Assembly: GCA_001692895.1 (NCBI GenBank) | Contig: KV748287.1 | Location: forward strand, 162,243 to 226,242 | From: Cenococcum geophilum 1.58 | Lineage: Eukaryota; Ascomycota; Dothideomycetes; Gloniales; Gloniaceae | Reading direction: 5' to 3' | DNA length: 64,000 bases | Shown here: positions 36,916-47,637 of the stretch, piece by piece | Numbering within the stretch: position 1 is the stretch's first letter | How the letters are laid out: every line of letters begins with the position of its first letter | Program-made: the position numbers and the translations under genes | The notes under the pieces: generated by a model | Database searches by the model: none | The model's input: the letters and a program-made list of their open reading frames with translations, nothing else | Told to the model about the DNA's origin: nothing

Positions 36916-39900
36916 TATTATTTATTGCTTAATATCCGATTTAAATCCCTATTAGGCCTACGCGGACTACTCCTTATATACATATAGGGAGAAAACTCTA
37001 TTTAAGAAAACCCCGTAATTTATCTCCCTACCTTTTAGGACTTGCCTATAAGGCGCCTATAAGGCGCCTATAAGTTACCTATAGTACTTTACTACCTTAC
37101 TTTTTAACCTCTTTAGGAATTACTACTGCCGTAATAAGCCTATAGACGCGCTAGTATTANAANCTTTACTTTACTACTATAGAGTTATTAGGGGGCGCCT
37201 ATTACTCGCCCCCCCGCCCTTTATTACTATTTCCTTTATAACCCAGAACTAGTTTAGTACATTTTAGCTAATAAGCTACTAGGTAACCGCCTTAAGGCCT
37301 TTTTATATTAAGAGCAATATATTATAGTTCTCTATACTAGCTACTAAGAGCATTACTTTTTAGTTAGTATATAAGGGGCATAATAGTATTACATGTTTTA
37401 GTATCTGTCTTAACCAGCTATATTTATATCTTAGGCTACCTACTAAGACACCTACCTAGTAGAGCCAGTCTTTTAATCCTATTATTCCTATTCTTAAAAG
37501 TATTGCTATTATATTTTCTGCCTTTATTAGGCCTTCTTAGAGCCCTAAAGTGTTTACCCCCTATAGTATTAACTATACTACAGCTTAGGTTCCTCTTACC
37601 TTAGTTAGCCTATATACCTCTCTAGCGTTAGTCCAGCCAGTATTGCATTATAGTAGATAGTTTCCTAGCGTTCTTTTATGCTCTACTTTAGCTCCTTTCT
37701 CTCTCTTACTATTATCTTTACTAGCCTCTTACGCGTCTCCCTTTCTCCTCTATATAGGCCTAGGCCCTAAAGTAGTACTATTTTTCTTCTACTTTCTTTA
37801 CCTATTTCTCTAATATGTTTTCCCTACTTTAGGGTTATTGGTTTATTCTTCTATAGGGCGCCCTAGGGTCCCTCTATAGTTTATTTAAGCGTATCTTAAT
37901 ATACTTTATAATATTAGAGTTGCGTTTATTTTACGCCCTTTATATTATAGCGGCTTTAATATATAGTTATAGGGGGGGAATATTGGCTTCCTTTTTAAGC
38001 GTGCTGTAGCCGTTCGCTTATATCCGCCTATTATACTCTAAAGGTAGGCTATTTAGACCTTTTAGAGTAGTTTAAGGAGTGATTTAGGGGGGCCTTTCTT
38101 AGATTCTCTAATAGCCCAAACACTGGACCTATACGTTATAGTTGGCCGGATAACTGCTGTATATAGTAGGCGTGACCTCTAAAAGTATAGACCCTATATA
38201 GAATTGGCGATTCTAGATAATGCGATATACTATACTTGGCCCTTATAGGCCGCTTATACTGTATATATACTTTACCAAAGCTTACTATCTACCTATACTC
38301 CTAATACCCTTAGGCCCTAAACTAGTTAACCCCTAAAGCCTTAAATGCGAATTATATGCTAGAGATCTATAGATTAGTTACGTTTTCTTATAAAGTAGAT
38401 TAGCTGGTATTTCTCTAGTAAGAATTAAACTCTATATTGTCTTGCCTATTCTATAAAGGTATTATAAGCTTTCTCTAGTGTTCTGCAATTCTCTACGGCT
38501 ATTAGCCCGTATATAATTAGGTTTATATTATTAATAAAGCCTATCCCCTAGATTGCCCCTTTTTTAAAGGAGTTAAGCAGGTTGCTTATAAAGAAAAGGA
38601 AAAGTATAGGCGAGAGGGGTAATCCTTATAGTATTCCTGTTATAACTGCAATAGGGGGGCTCTAGTATCCGCTAAAGACTAGTAATGTTTTTTTCTAACC
38701 TATAAACCCTTAAATAAATTATATAATCTATTCTAGGAAGCCTTTTACTCTAAGGATATATAGGAGACGCTTATGGGGTACGTTATTATAGGCGCCACTA
38801 ATATCTAGGCTAAGCATTAATACTATAAAGTCCCTTCGCATCGCCTATACAGATTTAATAGTAGCAGCGAGTAGCGTAAGTGCTAATAGTATTAACCGGT
38901 TCTTTCTTGCCCCTATTTAGCTTTGTGATAATAAGGTATATTCCTTAACCGTATCTACTATATAGTCCGCTATTACCTTTTCTAAGATCTTACTAAGGGT
39001 GTTTTTTAAGGCAATAGGGCAGTAGCTTCCTGGGATTAAGTAATCTACTTTACCTTCTTTCCGTAAAATAACCGTCGTTATAAATCTTCTAAGTCGTGGG
39101 TAGTAGCCTATAGCAAAGTATACCCTAGCTACGTCTATAAGCTAGGGTGCTATAAATAGTCTATAGGTTTTTAAGGCCTTATTTAAAATCCTATCTGGTC
39201 CTAGTACTATATTATTTAAAAGGCGGCTAATAGTTCTGGCCATTTCCTCTGTTATTATGTCACTGTTAACCCTTAGGCAAGTTACTGGTGTTTTACCTAT
39301 AATATCGCTAAGGTCTACTAGAGCCGGTTAGAGGAAGAACCTTTCTATAAGGATCTTTACCTTTTTATCATTATTATTAGTAGCCTATAATTCCCCTGCT
39401 CTTTATAGGGGTAGTAAATATAGGTCTTTGTAACGTGGCCCGCCTCCACGTCGCCATACGGCTAAAAAGACTAAGAGTGCTTGCGAACTTATCGCAAGCG
39501 CGGCGGGACCTAATATATATACTCTTACAATTGCCCTCTCCTCTGCGCGCTCGTCCCCGAGCGCTCGCAGGGATTCCTCTATGCGCCCGTTTGGGCCTCC
39601 ACAGGGATTAAACGCCAAAAGTATTACTATATTAGTTAGTCCCTAGTAACATAAGCAATCGGAATCTCCACCGACACCTTATCGCACGGATGCGCGTTAG
39701 ACTATACTAGAGCGAAGTAACCAATAGGGATCGGATCCATAATACCTGGCCCCAGTAAGTTCGCAAGCACAATTGTAACATAGCCCGCCTCCACGTCGCC
39801 ATACGGCCAAAAAGACTGAGAGTGCTTACGAACTTGTTATAAGCGCGGCAGGACCTAATATATATACTCTTACAGTCTTCTACTAGGCGCCCTGCCTTTT

Positions 39901-40860
39901 TTTTTACTTATTTCGCTATAGTCTAAAGGCCCTTATTATAGGGGAGGCTTAGGTTAAAAGTATACTTATTTATAAACCGTCTCTAGTTATTCCTTACTTC
40001 TTTCTTTAGGGTATTCTTTAACTAGTTTCTTATGTCTTTATATTATTTCTTATCTTTAGGGTTATAGCTACTTATATATTTCCTTCTTGCTTATTATTAG
40101 CTAGTAACAAAAACCGCGTATTATGCGGACTATACGTGTCGCGTATAGGGGCCTAGTTTTAAGACTAGGCAGTACTCTTCTAGCCTATTTTTAATTGCTG
40201 CCTAGATCCTTTCTAGTCTTTAGTTAATTTCCTTAGGGGTAGCTAATAAGCCTTACTCGTTTAGAATTAGGTGGATTTCTTCTAAGTCTTAGAGTTGTTA
40301 TTTAACTATATTAAGGAAGCTATCTATTTTAAGCTTCTTTATTGCATATCTTTTACTACTTAGTTACGCCTTAATATCCAAATCTAGCTGTATTTAAATA
40401 GGGATATAGTCCAAAGCGAGTGCCTATTTTTCTTTAGGGTTATACCTTTTAAGTCTCTAGTATAGGCCTTCGTCTATAAATATAAGGTTAATTGTACTTC
40501 TAGAGGTTCCTTGTTGCCATATAGTTGCTCCTAAGGGGGTGGCTAACTTAAGGCCCTAGGTATTTATGGCTCTTAGTAGGCACTCTGCCTGTTAATTAGC
40601 AGCAATATAGATACCCCCCCCCCCACCGCGGGTGGTAGAGGTTTATATCTCCTAGTAAAATAAACTCTATACCTTCGATTTCTAGCAAGCTTATTACCGA
40701 TATAATATTCTCTGTTTATAGGACCCCTTTAACCCTAGGGTTATATACATTAATAATTTATACCGGTCCCCTATATGTCTAGATTGTTATAACTATAATA
40801 TCTAGGTTAACTACCTGCTATAACTATAAGGACAGGCTAATAGCCTTGCTAATTATAAAG
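36916..40860 (-). mobile_element. LINE-2: 5'-truncated copy of the LINE-1 family
   Basis: Flanked by perfect 15-bp duplications TAAGATACTATATAT (36901-36915 and 40861-40875). It aligns with LINE-1 from its 3' end up to about position 34061 of LINE-1 and then stops, the 5' truncation typical of target-primed reverse transcription. It holds a TRIM element at 39429-39874. Two Ns occur at 37160 and 37163. Its own length without the TRIM is about 3.5 kb. Confidence 0.86.
39429..39874. mobile_element. TRIM: terminal-repeat retrotransposon in miniature, 446 bp
   Basis: Two 101-bp direct repeats (39429-39529 and 39774-39874) run TGTAAC...CTCTTACA, flanked by a perfect 5-bp duplication GTCTT (39424-39428 and 39875-39879). 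The 244-bp interior has no coding capacity. It is absent from the matching place in LINE-1 (about 33075). G+C is high and CpG common, unlike all surrounding sequence, so it has largely escaped RIP, plausibly because it is short. Orientation is not certain. Confidence 0.9.
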
Positions 40861-40875
40861 TAAGATACTATATAT

Positions 40876-42355
40876 AGAACTATAAAGTGTTTTCTACCTA
40901 TTAACTAACTTAGATTAATCTCCTTAAGATTAATAGGGTACCCTAAGAGGGAGTTTTTCCCTAGGGTTCTTCTTTTTCTAACTTATTAGACGTTTCTCCT
41001 TTCTCTATCTCCTTAATATCGCCTATATTCTTTAGCTTTAGGCAAGATAAGGTAAAGTAACCCTCTTTATTATAGTTATAGTATATAGCTAAGGTAGGGT
41101 TAATTAGTATATTATAATAAGTACTAGTTAAGGGTGTAGTATATAGCTAGTTAGGCAAGGCTCGCTAGTGCGTAGTTATAACCACTTTTAGTATAAGAGA
41201 AGTTATAGCTTATCTTTATACTCTAGCTCCTATAGGTATAGCTAACGAGTTCTAATTACTATATAGTTTCTTCTACTAATTTAGGTAGGTATTAATCTAC
41301 TTTAGTTTTAAGTCTAATAATAGGCAATAAGCTGCGAGTTTTTTGTGGGTTAGTAGGTTATTTAAGGTCATAGCGATCTTTTCTTATAGCTAGATTATTA
41401 GCTTATTGTATAAGTCTAAACGGTAGTTCTTAAGGGGAACCTGGCCTTCTCCTATAAGGTATAGGAATTAAATCTAAAATTTAGTAAAGGGTTAGTTTGG
41501 TTTTATTATTAGGCGATTATAATTATACTAGGAATCTTGTACTTTATTTAGGTTAATATAAATAGTAGCTAGGTACCGTATTATCTTATTAATAGATATA
41601 AATTAGATAGGGGACTTGTCCTTAAACTTGGCTTAAAGGTGCCATTAGGCGTCCCCTATAGTTTAACTAAAAAGATAGAGTATTTTGGCTTCTTTAGAAA
41701 GGAAATAGTTATAGTTAACGCGGAGCTTTTCTTATACTTAAATCCTCTAATTCTTAAAGGTAGGGTCTATCCCATTAAATAGTAGTTAAGGGTTAAGGAG
41801 CTTAACAGATTTTAATTACTTTATTATTATATCTGTACTCCCTAGTATATTATATTTAGTTAAGTAAATAGGATAACTAGGACTTCTAAAAGGGAAAGCT
41901 AAGCTACTTTATAGGGCTATAAGGCTATCTAAGATCTCTTATAGGGCCTCCTATATACTTTAAGCTTAAAGGCGGTCGGCTTCCTAATTAGCCGTTAGGG
42001 CACGAATCTGTTTATATACGTCTATAATAATAATATTATTATTATTAATTTCGAATCCTAATTAAATCTTATTTTTTTTTTAGATTGGGGCAGCTCTTTT
42101 AAATAAGCTCGCTTTAGGTACCATTATTAGCCTCCTAGGGTTTATTAAAATTATATAATTTAGTTTTAATTCTAGGGGTATAGGTCTAATCCTATCTAGC
42201 TTATAGGGTAGGATATTATTAAGGCCTTCCCAGGCAGTATAGAGTTATTTTAGTATTTAAGTATAGTGTGTTAACGCGTCGTTACAGACAAAGTTTCTTT
42301 TAGAGTGGGATATTATTAAGGCCTTCTTAGGCAGTATAGGGTAAGCTTAGTATAA
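40876..42355 (-). pseudogene. Gypsy-2 gag region (decayed)
   Basis: The continuation of Gypsy-2 upstream of the protease on the element strand. The frames are full of stops, but near 41640-41760 a Gag-core-like hydrophobic pattern is visible in the minus reading. The assignment rests mainly on its position between protease and 5' LTR and on the correct residual element length. Confidence 0.62.
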
Positions 42356-42547
42356 TGTTACGGCTTGTATAAATGCCTCTAAACCGAAGCTTATAGAATG
42401 CTATATTACGAAGATACTAAGCTAAGGAGAAGAGAAGAGGTATATATAGGAGGTAGAGACGTAACATATACGCGTTAGGACGCCAAGTTCTTAGCCGAAC
42501 CCCTGACTAGACTCCCTGTCCAGGTTACGCGTTACGGTGCCGTAACA
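42356..42547 (-). repeat. Gypsy-2 5' LTR
   Basis: 192 bp, TGTTACGGC...GTAACA, the better preserved of the two LTRs. It contains TATAAATGCCTCTAAAC, a likely TATA-type box in plus orientation. A related stretch also occurs inside Copia-2 (26579-26650). Confidence 0.84.
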
Positions 42548-42904
42548 ACGTTCTTACGTTCCTACGTTCCGAACTTATAACATGACTAGCTACGTAACTT
42601 AGCTACCCCTTGTCCCATGGCTCGATCGGTTCCAGCGCCTCCCGTGCTGTCTCAACTAACCCGTTTATGTCTCTTCTTAGTAGTTCCACTACTGCCGATA
42701 TAAGGTCCGTAACAATAACGGATTTTTTTAAACTTTGGGCAGTTATAGGCTAATTTAGACCTGATATTTATAAAATATCGGTCGCCCCTCTAATCGATTA
42801 ACTTTTAGTAGTATTTTAAGCCGTCGTGGTTGAGCGATTCAGCCGCGAGTGTAGGAGGAATTAAAAAAAAAAGTTGGAGCTGGTAATAAACGTTGGAAAA
42901 GTGC
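42548..42904. other. Right flank of Gypsy-2 and boundary with the gene island
   Basis: Starts with the ACGTT duplication. Composition rises toward normal by about 42820. A dyad GATATTTATAAAATATC lies near 42760. No gene is recognised. Confidence 0.45.
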
Positions 42905-43051
42905 CTCAGACGTGATACTGGTGGTGCATCACGAATGTGGTTAGTCACCCGCCTGCGGGCCGATTGACTCCGCACCAACGGAATCACGTCTGAGCTTGCT
43001 GAGGTAATCAGACGGACGCTAGCCAAAAAAATCACGTCTGAGCTCGCTGAG
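42905..43051. promoter_or_regulatory. Repeated ATCACGTCTGAG box upstream of ribokinase
   Basis: ATCACGTCTGAG occurs directly at 42983-42994 and 43031-43042, each followed by a near-identical CT(T/C)GCTGAG, and inverted (CTCAGACGTGAT) at 42905-42916. The nearest copy is 70 bp from the ribokinase ATG. Three copies with one inverted look like a regulatory cluster, but a decayed repeat is possible. No factor can be named. Confidence 0.5.
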
Positions 43052-43111
43052 ACCCGAGAGCCCAGAATCCGACCACCATCACCTCATAAAAGGACGGTGA
43101 ATGCTACCACA

Positions 43112-44243
43112 ATGGCTCCGCCTCATACAGTCATTTCTGTTGTAGGGTCTCTGAATGTTGATCTAGTTACCCGAACGTCTCGAGTCCCTGCTGCAGGAGA
43201 GACGTTGACTTCAGAGTCTTTTGACATCGGTTTTGGGGGAAAGGGTGCAAACCAGGCAGTAGCCTGTGCGCGGCTATCGCGAACCCACAGCCAAGCAATA
43301 GAAGGAAGACCGGCAGATGTAGAGGTGCGGATGGTTGGTGCGGTAGGCGAAGACCAGTTTGCCGATGATTTCCTCAAAAGCTTGCAGGGAGACGGTTTGA
43401 ATATCTCCAACATCCAGAGGCTACCAAATCAGAAGACTGGCGTGGCTGTTATCATCGTCGAGAGCCAAACTGGAGAAAATAGGATTCTTTTTTCTCCGGG
43501 TGCGAACTACGCTGTGCCAGCCGATAATCTTCTCCAAGATGATACCGATGTAGCTCTTTTCCAACTCGAACTTCCAACGGATGTGGTATGTGAATCCCCA
43601 GCAAACTTAAATTATATACGAATTTGCGTAGCCTTATTCTTGATTGGTACGAATGATGTTAAAGTACCTTTGTATGCTAATCATCATAGGTCTTACGAAA
43701 TATGAAAGAAGCACGCGACCGAGGCATCGACACAATATTAAACCCAGCACCCGCGTTTACACTACCGGACGATGCATACCAAGGACTAAACCACCTGATC
43801 ATGAACGAAACCGAGGCTACAATCCTCTCTGGTATTTCTCAATCAAATTCTTGGGATGAGATTGCCTCAATATTCGTGCAAAAAGGTGTTGAGAATGTGA
43901 TAATCACACTTGGTGCTGAAGTAAGTCTCTATGGCTAGATTTTATCCACTTCCTAACTCTGTTGGAGGGAGTCTACTACCAATCAGCTTATCGTCAAGTA
44001 CAATCGGACACAGCCAAGCTCATCTCCGCAAAGAAAGTTGAAGTAGTGGACACCACTGCTGCTGGCGATACGTTTGTTGGCGGCTATGCTGTGGCTGTCG
44101 CCCGCAGTAAAGCTGCCTCTAAGAGAGACGCATTTGACATAGATGCTGCCATCGACTTCGCTAATCGGGCAGCTTCCAAGGCTGTACAAAAAAAAGGCGC
44201 TCAATCAGCAATCCCATGGCTAGATGAGGTACCGGGCATTTAA
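43112..44243 (+). CDS. Ribokinase (PfkB family)
   Basis: ATP-dependent sugar kinase that phosphorylates ribose to ribose-5-phosphate. Three exons, 43112-43585, 43690-43920 and 43968-44243 (GT-AG introns of 104 and 47 bp), give 326 residues, a normal length. PfkB signature 1 is GFGGKGANQAVACARL (about residues 42-57). NETEATIL and VIITLGAEG precede signature 2, DTTAAGDTFVGGYAVAVA, which holds the catalytic base Asp in AAGD. NGD-type N-terminal ribose contacts are visible as GSLNVDLV. The ATG at 43112 was chosen because it precedes ISVVGSLNVDLV directly and no upstream ATG is in frame. It reads intact despite sitting next to the transposon nest. Confidence 0.93.
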
Positions 44244-44635
44244 ATTTAGGGGAAAGAGAGGTGATTCCTTGCTTGGTTTCAAATCGCCATTTATAATGCC
44301 GTTAGAGGGTGGAAACTTTGAATCTAGCACTATTCTCGTGAACACTTGTGAGATGCCAAGAGCGTTGCACGTCCTTAAGGTGAGTCGAGTGACAACTAAA
44401 CTAGAATGTTAGCCTTTTATATATCTCATTAGGAAGCCTAAAAATCATAGTTATGAGCGAGTGACCTTAGTAGGCCTATGGTCTCAGGCGATCGCAGAAA
44501 TTTAAGATATGAATTGCGGTAGCAAAGCCGCACAATTAGTCTTGTCAGTGACACTACCAATCTTTAACTACCTTATCCCACTTGAGAAACCTCAGATTAC
44601 TGTAAACGTACATGGCATTCTTATTAGTTAAAACC
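44244..44635. other. Intergenic region after ribokinase
   Basis: Presumed 3' UTR and spacer. Short ORFs here overlap nothing recognisable. Confidence 0.5.
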
Positions 44636-44643
44636 CTTTCGCC

Positions 44644-45004
44644 CAGTGATGGCAATAATCAGTTAGTTAGTTACGATTATATTATATTATATAGAAACAT
44701 AACTAACCTAATTATAATCGCACCTATTAATTATGTTATGTAAATATAACTATATAATTAACTGCGGAAATAGCAGAAATAAAAAGAGGGAGGGTTAGAG
44801 CTTTAGGGGGGAGCTTTAGGTAAACTCTAGGGTAAGTATATTATCTATATATAATAACTTATATAGAAATAATATTACGTAGAGGCCCGTGCCTAAAAGA
44901 CGTAATTAATATAACTATATAATTAAATTAGAATTACTTTCTTTAATTATATAATAATTGGAATCATGGGGCTGATTACGGTTATATAGTTATTGCCATT
45001 ACTG
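44644..45004. mobile_element. 361-bp hAT-like MITE
   Basis: Ends CAGTGATGGCAATAA and, inverted at the right, CAGTAATGGCAATAA (one mismatch in 15). They are flanked by 8-bp direct repeats CTTTCGCC (44636-44643) and CCTTCGCC (45005-45012), one transition apart. Eight-base duplications and CAGTG/CAGTA ends are typical of hAT elements. The interior is AT-rich with internal inverted ATATAACTATATAATTAA pieces and no coding capacity. Confidence 0.8.
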
Positions 45005-45012
45005 CCTTCGCC

Positions 45013-45490
45013 TCTATATAAGTTAGTAGATTCCGCCTCACAAGCATGTCTCCAAGGTTGAGGACTGTGGTCCGGCTGTTGGGTGGGAATATTTAAATCT
45101 CTCGTAGGGTAAGGACCAGAAGTATTCAAGGGGTGATTCGAGGGTGATGGCACAGCCATAAGAGAGTAAGCGAGAAGGAGTGACCAGAGGCCTGAGGGTT
45201 GAAGTTGTGGGAGGCATCTGAGGCAATTACGAGAGAGGATCGATTAGCTGGTCTTAGGTAACTCAGAGGATGGATCAACGTGTTAGGATAGAAAAGAGAC
45301 TGTCCAATCCTACATTCGCGAAATACATGACCATCTGCACTTCTCCAGGCACTTTTCCCTAGAAAAACCCGTCCCAAAACTCCCAAAACTGCTCGTTCCC
45401 CTCGATAAGTCGTTTGAGCTTCTTAACTAATCTCTTGTCATTCGCGGAAGAAAATAAGCCCTCGACTGTTTCTCTCCATTTCTTCATCCT
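45013..45490. other. Region without recognised gene
   Basis: Normal base composition. Several overlapping short frames are present on the minus strand, none with a recognisable domain or consistent exon structure. Confidence 0.4.
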
Positions 45491-46543
45491 TCAAGAACGG
45501 GGGAGCTGCGGTGTCTGCAGGAGCCATGTTACTCGGAGAATATTCTGCGCGTATTTCGCCATTCGTCTATTGAGCAAAAGCGCTGCTGCAGCTGCCTGAG
45601 TCCGCGTACTGTCTAGCCACCAGACCAACGCTGAGCCCCATGTCAAATCATGCATAAAACTGTGTTCGTTATACTCTCCCTTCGTGTCGCAGTCATCGAT
45701 TGGAATCAAGTACTAATACTAATTCATGTCGAACTTTAATTCATTATTCCAAATACCAATATCCGGCAGTTCATCAGTATTGGTGCCCTCGCATATTGTG
45801 TCGATGATGGCCATATACATGTTGATCAGTGTCTTCAACCCCGTAATAGTATCTGACCAGCGCATTTGGGCCCACGTGAAGTGAGGGAACCCTGATTGAG
45901 TCCAATCTGGACGCTGACGGTTCTCCTGGCATGACTGGATGCAGTCTGAGGCTTCTAGCAACCATCTGAGACGGATTCTGAGTATGATGCGGATGGAATA
46001 CATGCAGTCATACGTGAAATAGCTGAGGATAATCCTCTGTTTCGCTAACTCAAAGCGCTTTGAACATCTTTGCAGTATTTCAAGAGCTCCGGGCACTTCC
46101 TTTGGGTCCCTTTCTAATTGTTTGATGACAGCCACGAATGATTTTGCAATAATCGATCTCTGGCTGAACTTTGTGATTTGCGTCAGCTCAAATTTCCCTA
46201 AGAAGCTGGGAGGATACCCGAGCAAAAACTCGACAAAAGTAGCTGGCAGCGCTCCGAAATACAGTCTCCAGACGAATTCACGAAGCCCCATGCCTAGTGT
46301 ATACGCCAAAAACGCGTGTTCGAATATTTTTCGTTGACGGGGTTCTGATGTATGGTAGGCTCGAAATAGCAGTTCAAGTGTTCTATCATGCCTCGAGAAT
46401 TCTCCGAGTGCCCTCATCCAGATCTATTACTTCAGCAAGTTGAGGCTCACTACTGGAGAAGGTATAATTAATGTTGGTGTAAATGCTGCTACATAATCAG
46501 CAATGTTCTGCTTGGATCTTGGAGTTTTCAATAATCCACTCTT
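45491..46543 (-). pseudogene. Unknown protein gene with in-frame stops
   Basis: The largest open part (45722-46417, 232 codons) starts MRALGEFSRHDRTLELLF and has no domain I recognise. The same frame stays coding-like on both sides. Upstream it reads NIADYVAAFTPTLIIPSP...NLLK, then TAA TAG, then IWMRALGEF. Downstream the large part ends MN, TAG, Y, TAG, and the frame runs on as YLIPIDDCDTKGEYNEHSF...TWLLQTPQLPRS to a final stop at 45491-45493. Four stops in an otherwise continuous frame of about 350 codons indicate a nonsense-mutated gene; each stop could come from CAA or CAG by C-to-T. An alternative is that only the 232-codon part is expressed. Confidence 0.6.
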
Positions 46544-47304
46544 TGTCTAGGTGACGCGCGTTAGAATAGACCATTATTTAAAGATACGGGCGAGCCGAAA
46601 GTGTGTCGTAAACGATTCAAATAGCCACAGTCTCTGCAGGTTGACGAGCCAAAAGGCAGACTATTTTGTGTGTCCATTCGGACCCTATTTTAAGGCTCTT
46701 GTAGCCTATTCACGGGTGCATCCTGGTTCCAAAAGCTATTGATACTGGAAAATAATGACGATATAGCGCGAGTTCTCTGATTATTGTTAGTAACCGATTC
46801 GGATGTCTCCATAGTAGAAACATTGAGTAAGTCAGAATTGTTGGTGTGCACGGCAAAGTTATGCGATGCGCGACAACCATTGTGAAGGATTTGTGATGCG
46901 TTGAAGTGCTTGTGAAATTTTAACGGTTTACCCGAGATCGTGAATGCCTTCCAAGAATGCGTGAATTTTATTTTGGTATCTTGTGAATTGGGTGTTTTGG
47001 GCGTTGTGCAAGGTTGATCTACAGTATCTTATTGCTACTGCAATGAACCCTTAGAATATATGGGAAGGGGCGAACAGAAGACTGTTGCGTGTCGTCGATG
47101 TATATGGACTAATGATCAATATATTGCATTTGAGGCCGAGAATTTTGAGTTAACGGACTTATCATCGCAGAATCAGGCTTTTCACTCTTGTTCATATGAT
47201 TGTTTTAGCTATCGCGCTCCTCATCGAATCCACCACCTCGATGTTACTCCCTTAGTGAATGGAAGTTAGAGCAGTCTTCTCGATTTTTGATATAACGCCC
47301 TGCC
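46544..47304. other. Intergenic region
   Basis: No convincing coding frame. Short recurring GTGAA phrases at 46890-47010 are unremarkable. It may contain the 5' region of the minus-strand unknown gene. Confidence 0.4.
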
Positions 47305-47559
47305 ATGGTTTTACATGAACTATCAAATGCGGATAATCGTGCCGCAGAAGCTACTAACCCGTCAGAGAAACATGTGGATTCTTGGAATAGCGTCGACATT
47401 TTGAGAAAGAAAATTTTAGCTGCTAATCTAAAAAGCCATCGTTTTTCATCTACTGGATCACAACCTCGAGTCTTTCTACTAGCTAGAAGTGAGATAGCTT
47501 CAGCAACGAAATGGGACGCTGTTCCGCTGGTTGTTGAAAGGTTGGAGGCCTTCCATTGA
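47305..47559 (+). CDS. Small hypothetical ORF, 84 aa
   Basis: An ATG-initiated frame with a mixed amino-acid composition, starting MVLHELSNADNRAAEA and ending VPLVVERLEAFH. No domain is recognised and nothing upstream extends it. It lies 79 bp from the 3' end of the convergent SEN2 gene. It might be a fragment of a lost gene or chance; weak call. Confidence 0.25.
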   Translation: MVLHELSNADNRAAEATNPSEKHVDSWNSVDILRKKILAANLKSHRFSSTGSQPRVFLLARSEIASATKWDAVPLVVERLEAFH

Positions 47560-47637
47560 TGACTGGAAGTAGCCGTGTTGCAACTGACTCCAGTCTTTTG
47601 ATTCGGTGGGTGTTGATGTTGATATCCTTACGAATTT

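Larger units (their letters stand above)
5357..42547 (-). mobile_element. Gypsy-2: chromovirus-type LTR retrotransposon split by nested insertions
   Basis: Minus-strand Gypsy element with 192-bp LTRs at both ends (5357-5548 and 42356-42547). Flanking pentamers are ATATT (5352-5356) and ACGTT (42548-42552), a TSD differing by two C/G-to-T/A transitions. Reading right to left, decayed frames give gag, aspartic protease, reverse transcriptase/RNase H, and integrase with chromodomain. The reading resumes correctly across each insertion. Removing the inserts at 6558-7558, 7876-25802, 26280-28748, 30542-36099 and 36916-40860 with their duplications leaves about 6.2 kb, a normal Gypsy length. All frames have many stops, so the element is dead. 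Confidence 0.85.

Noticed and set aside
39403-39618. 71-codon minus-strand ORF
   Set aside because: Spans the LINE-2/TRIM junction and the TRIM's first LTR; an artefact of the GC-rich insert.
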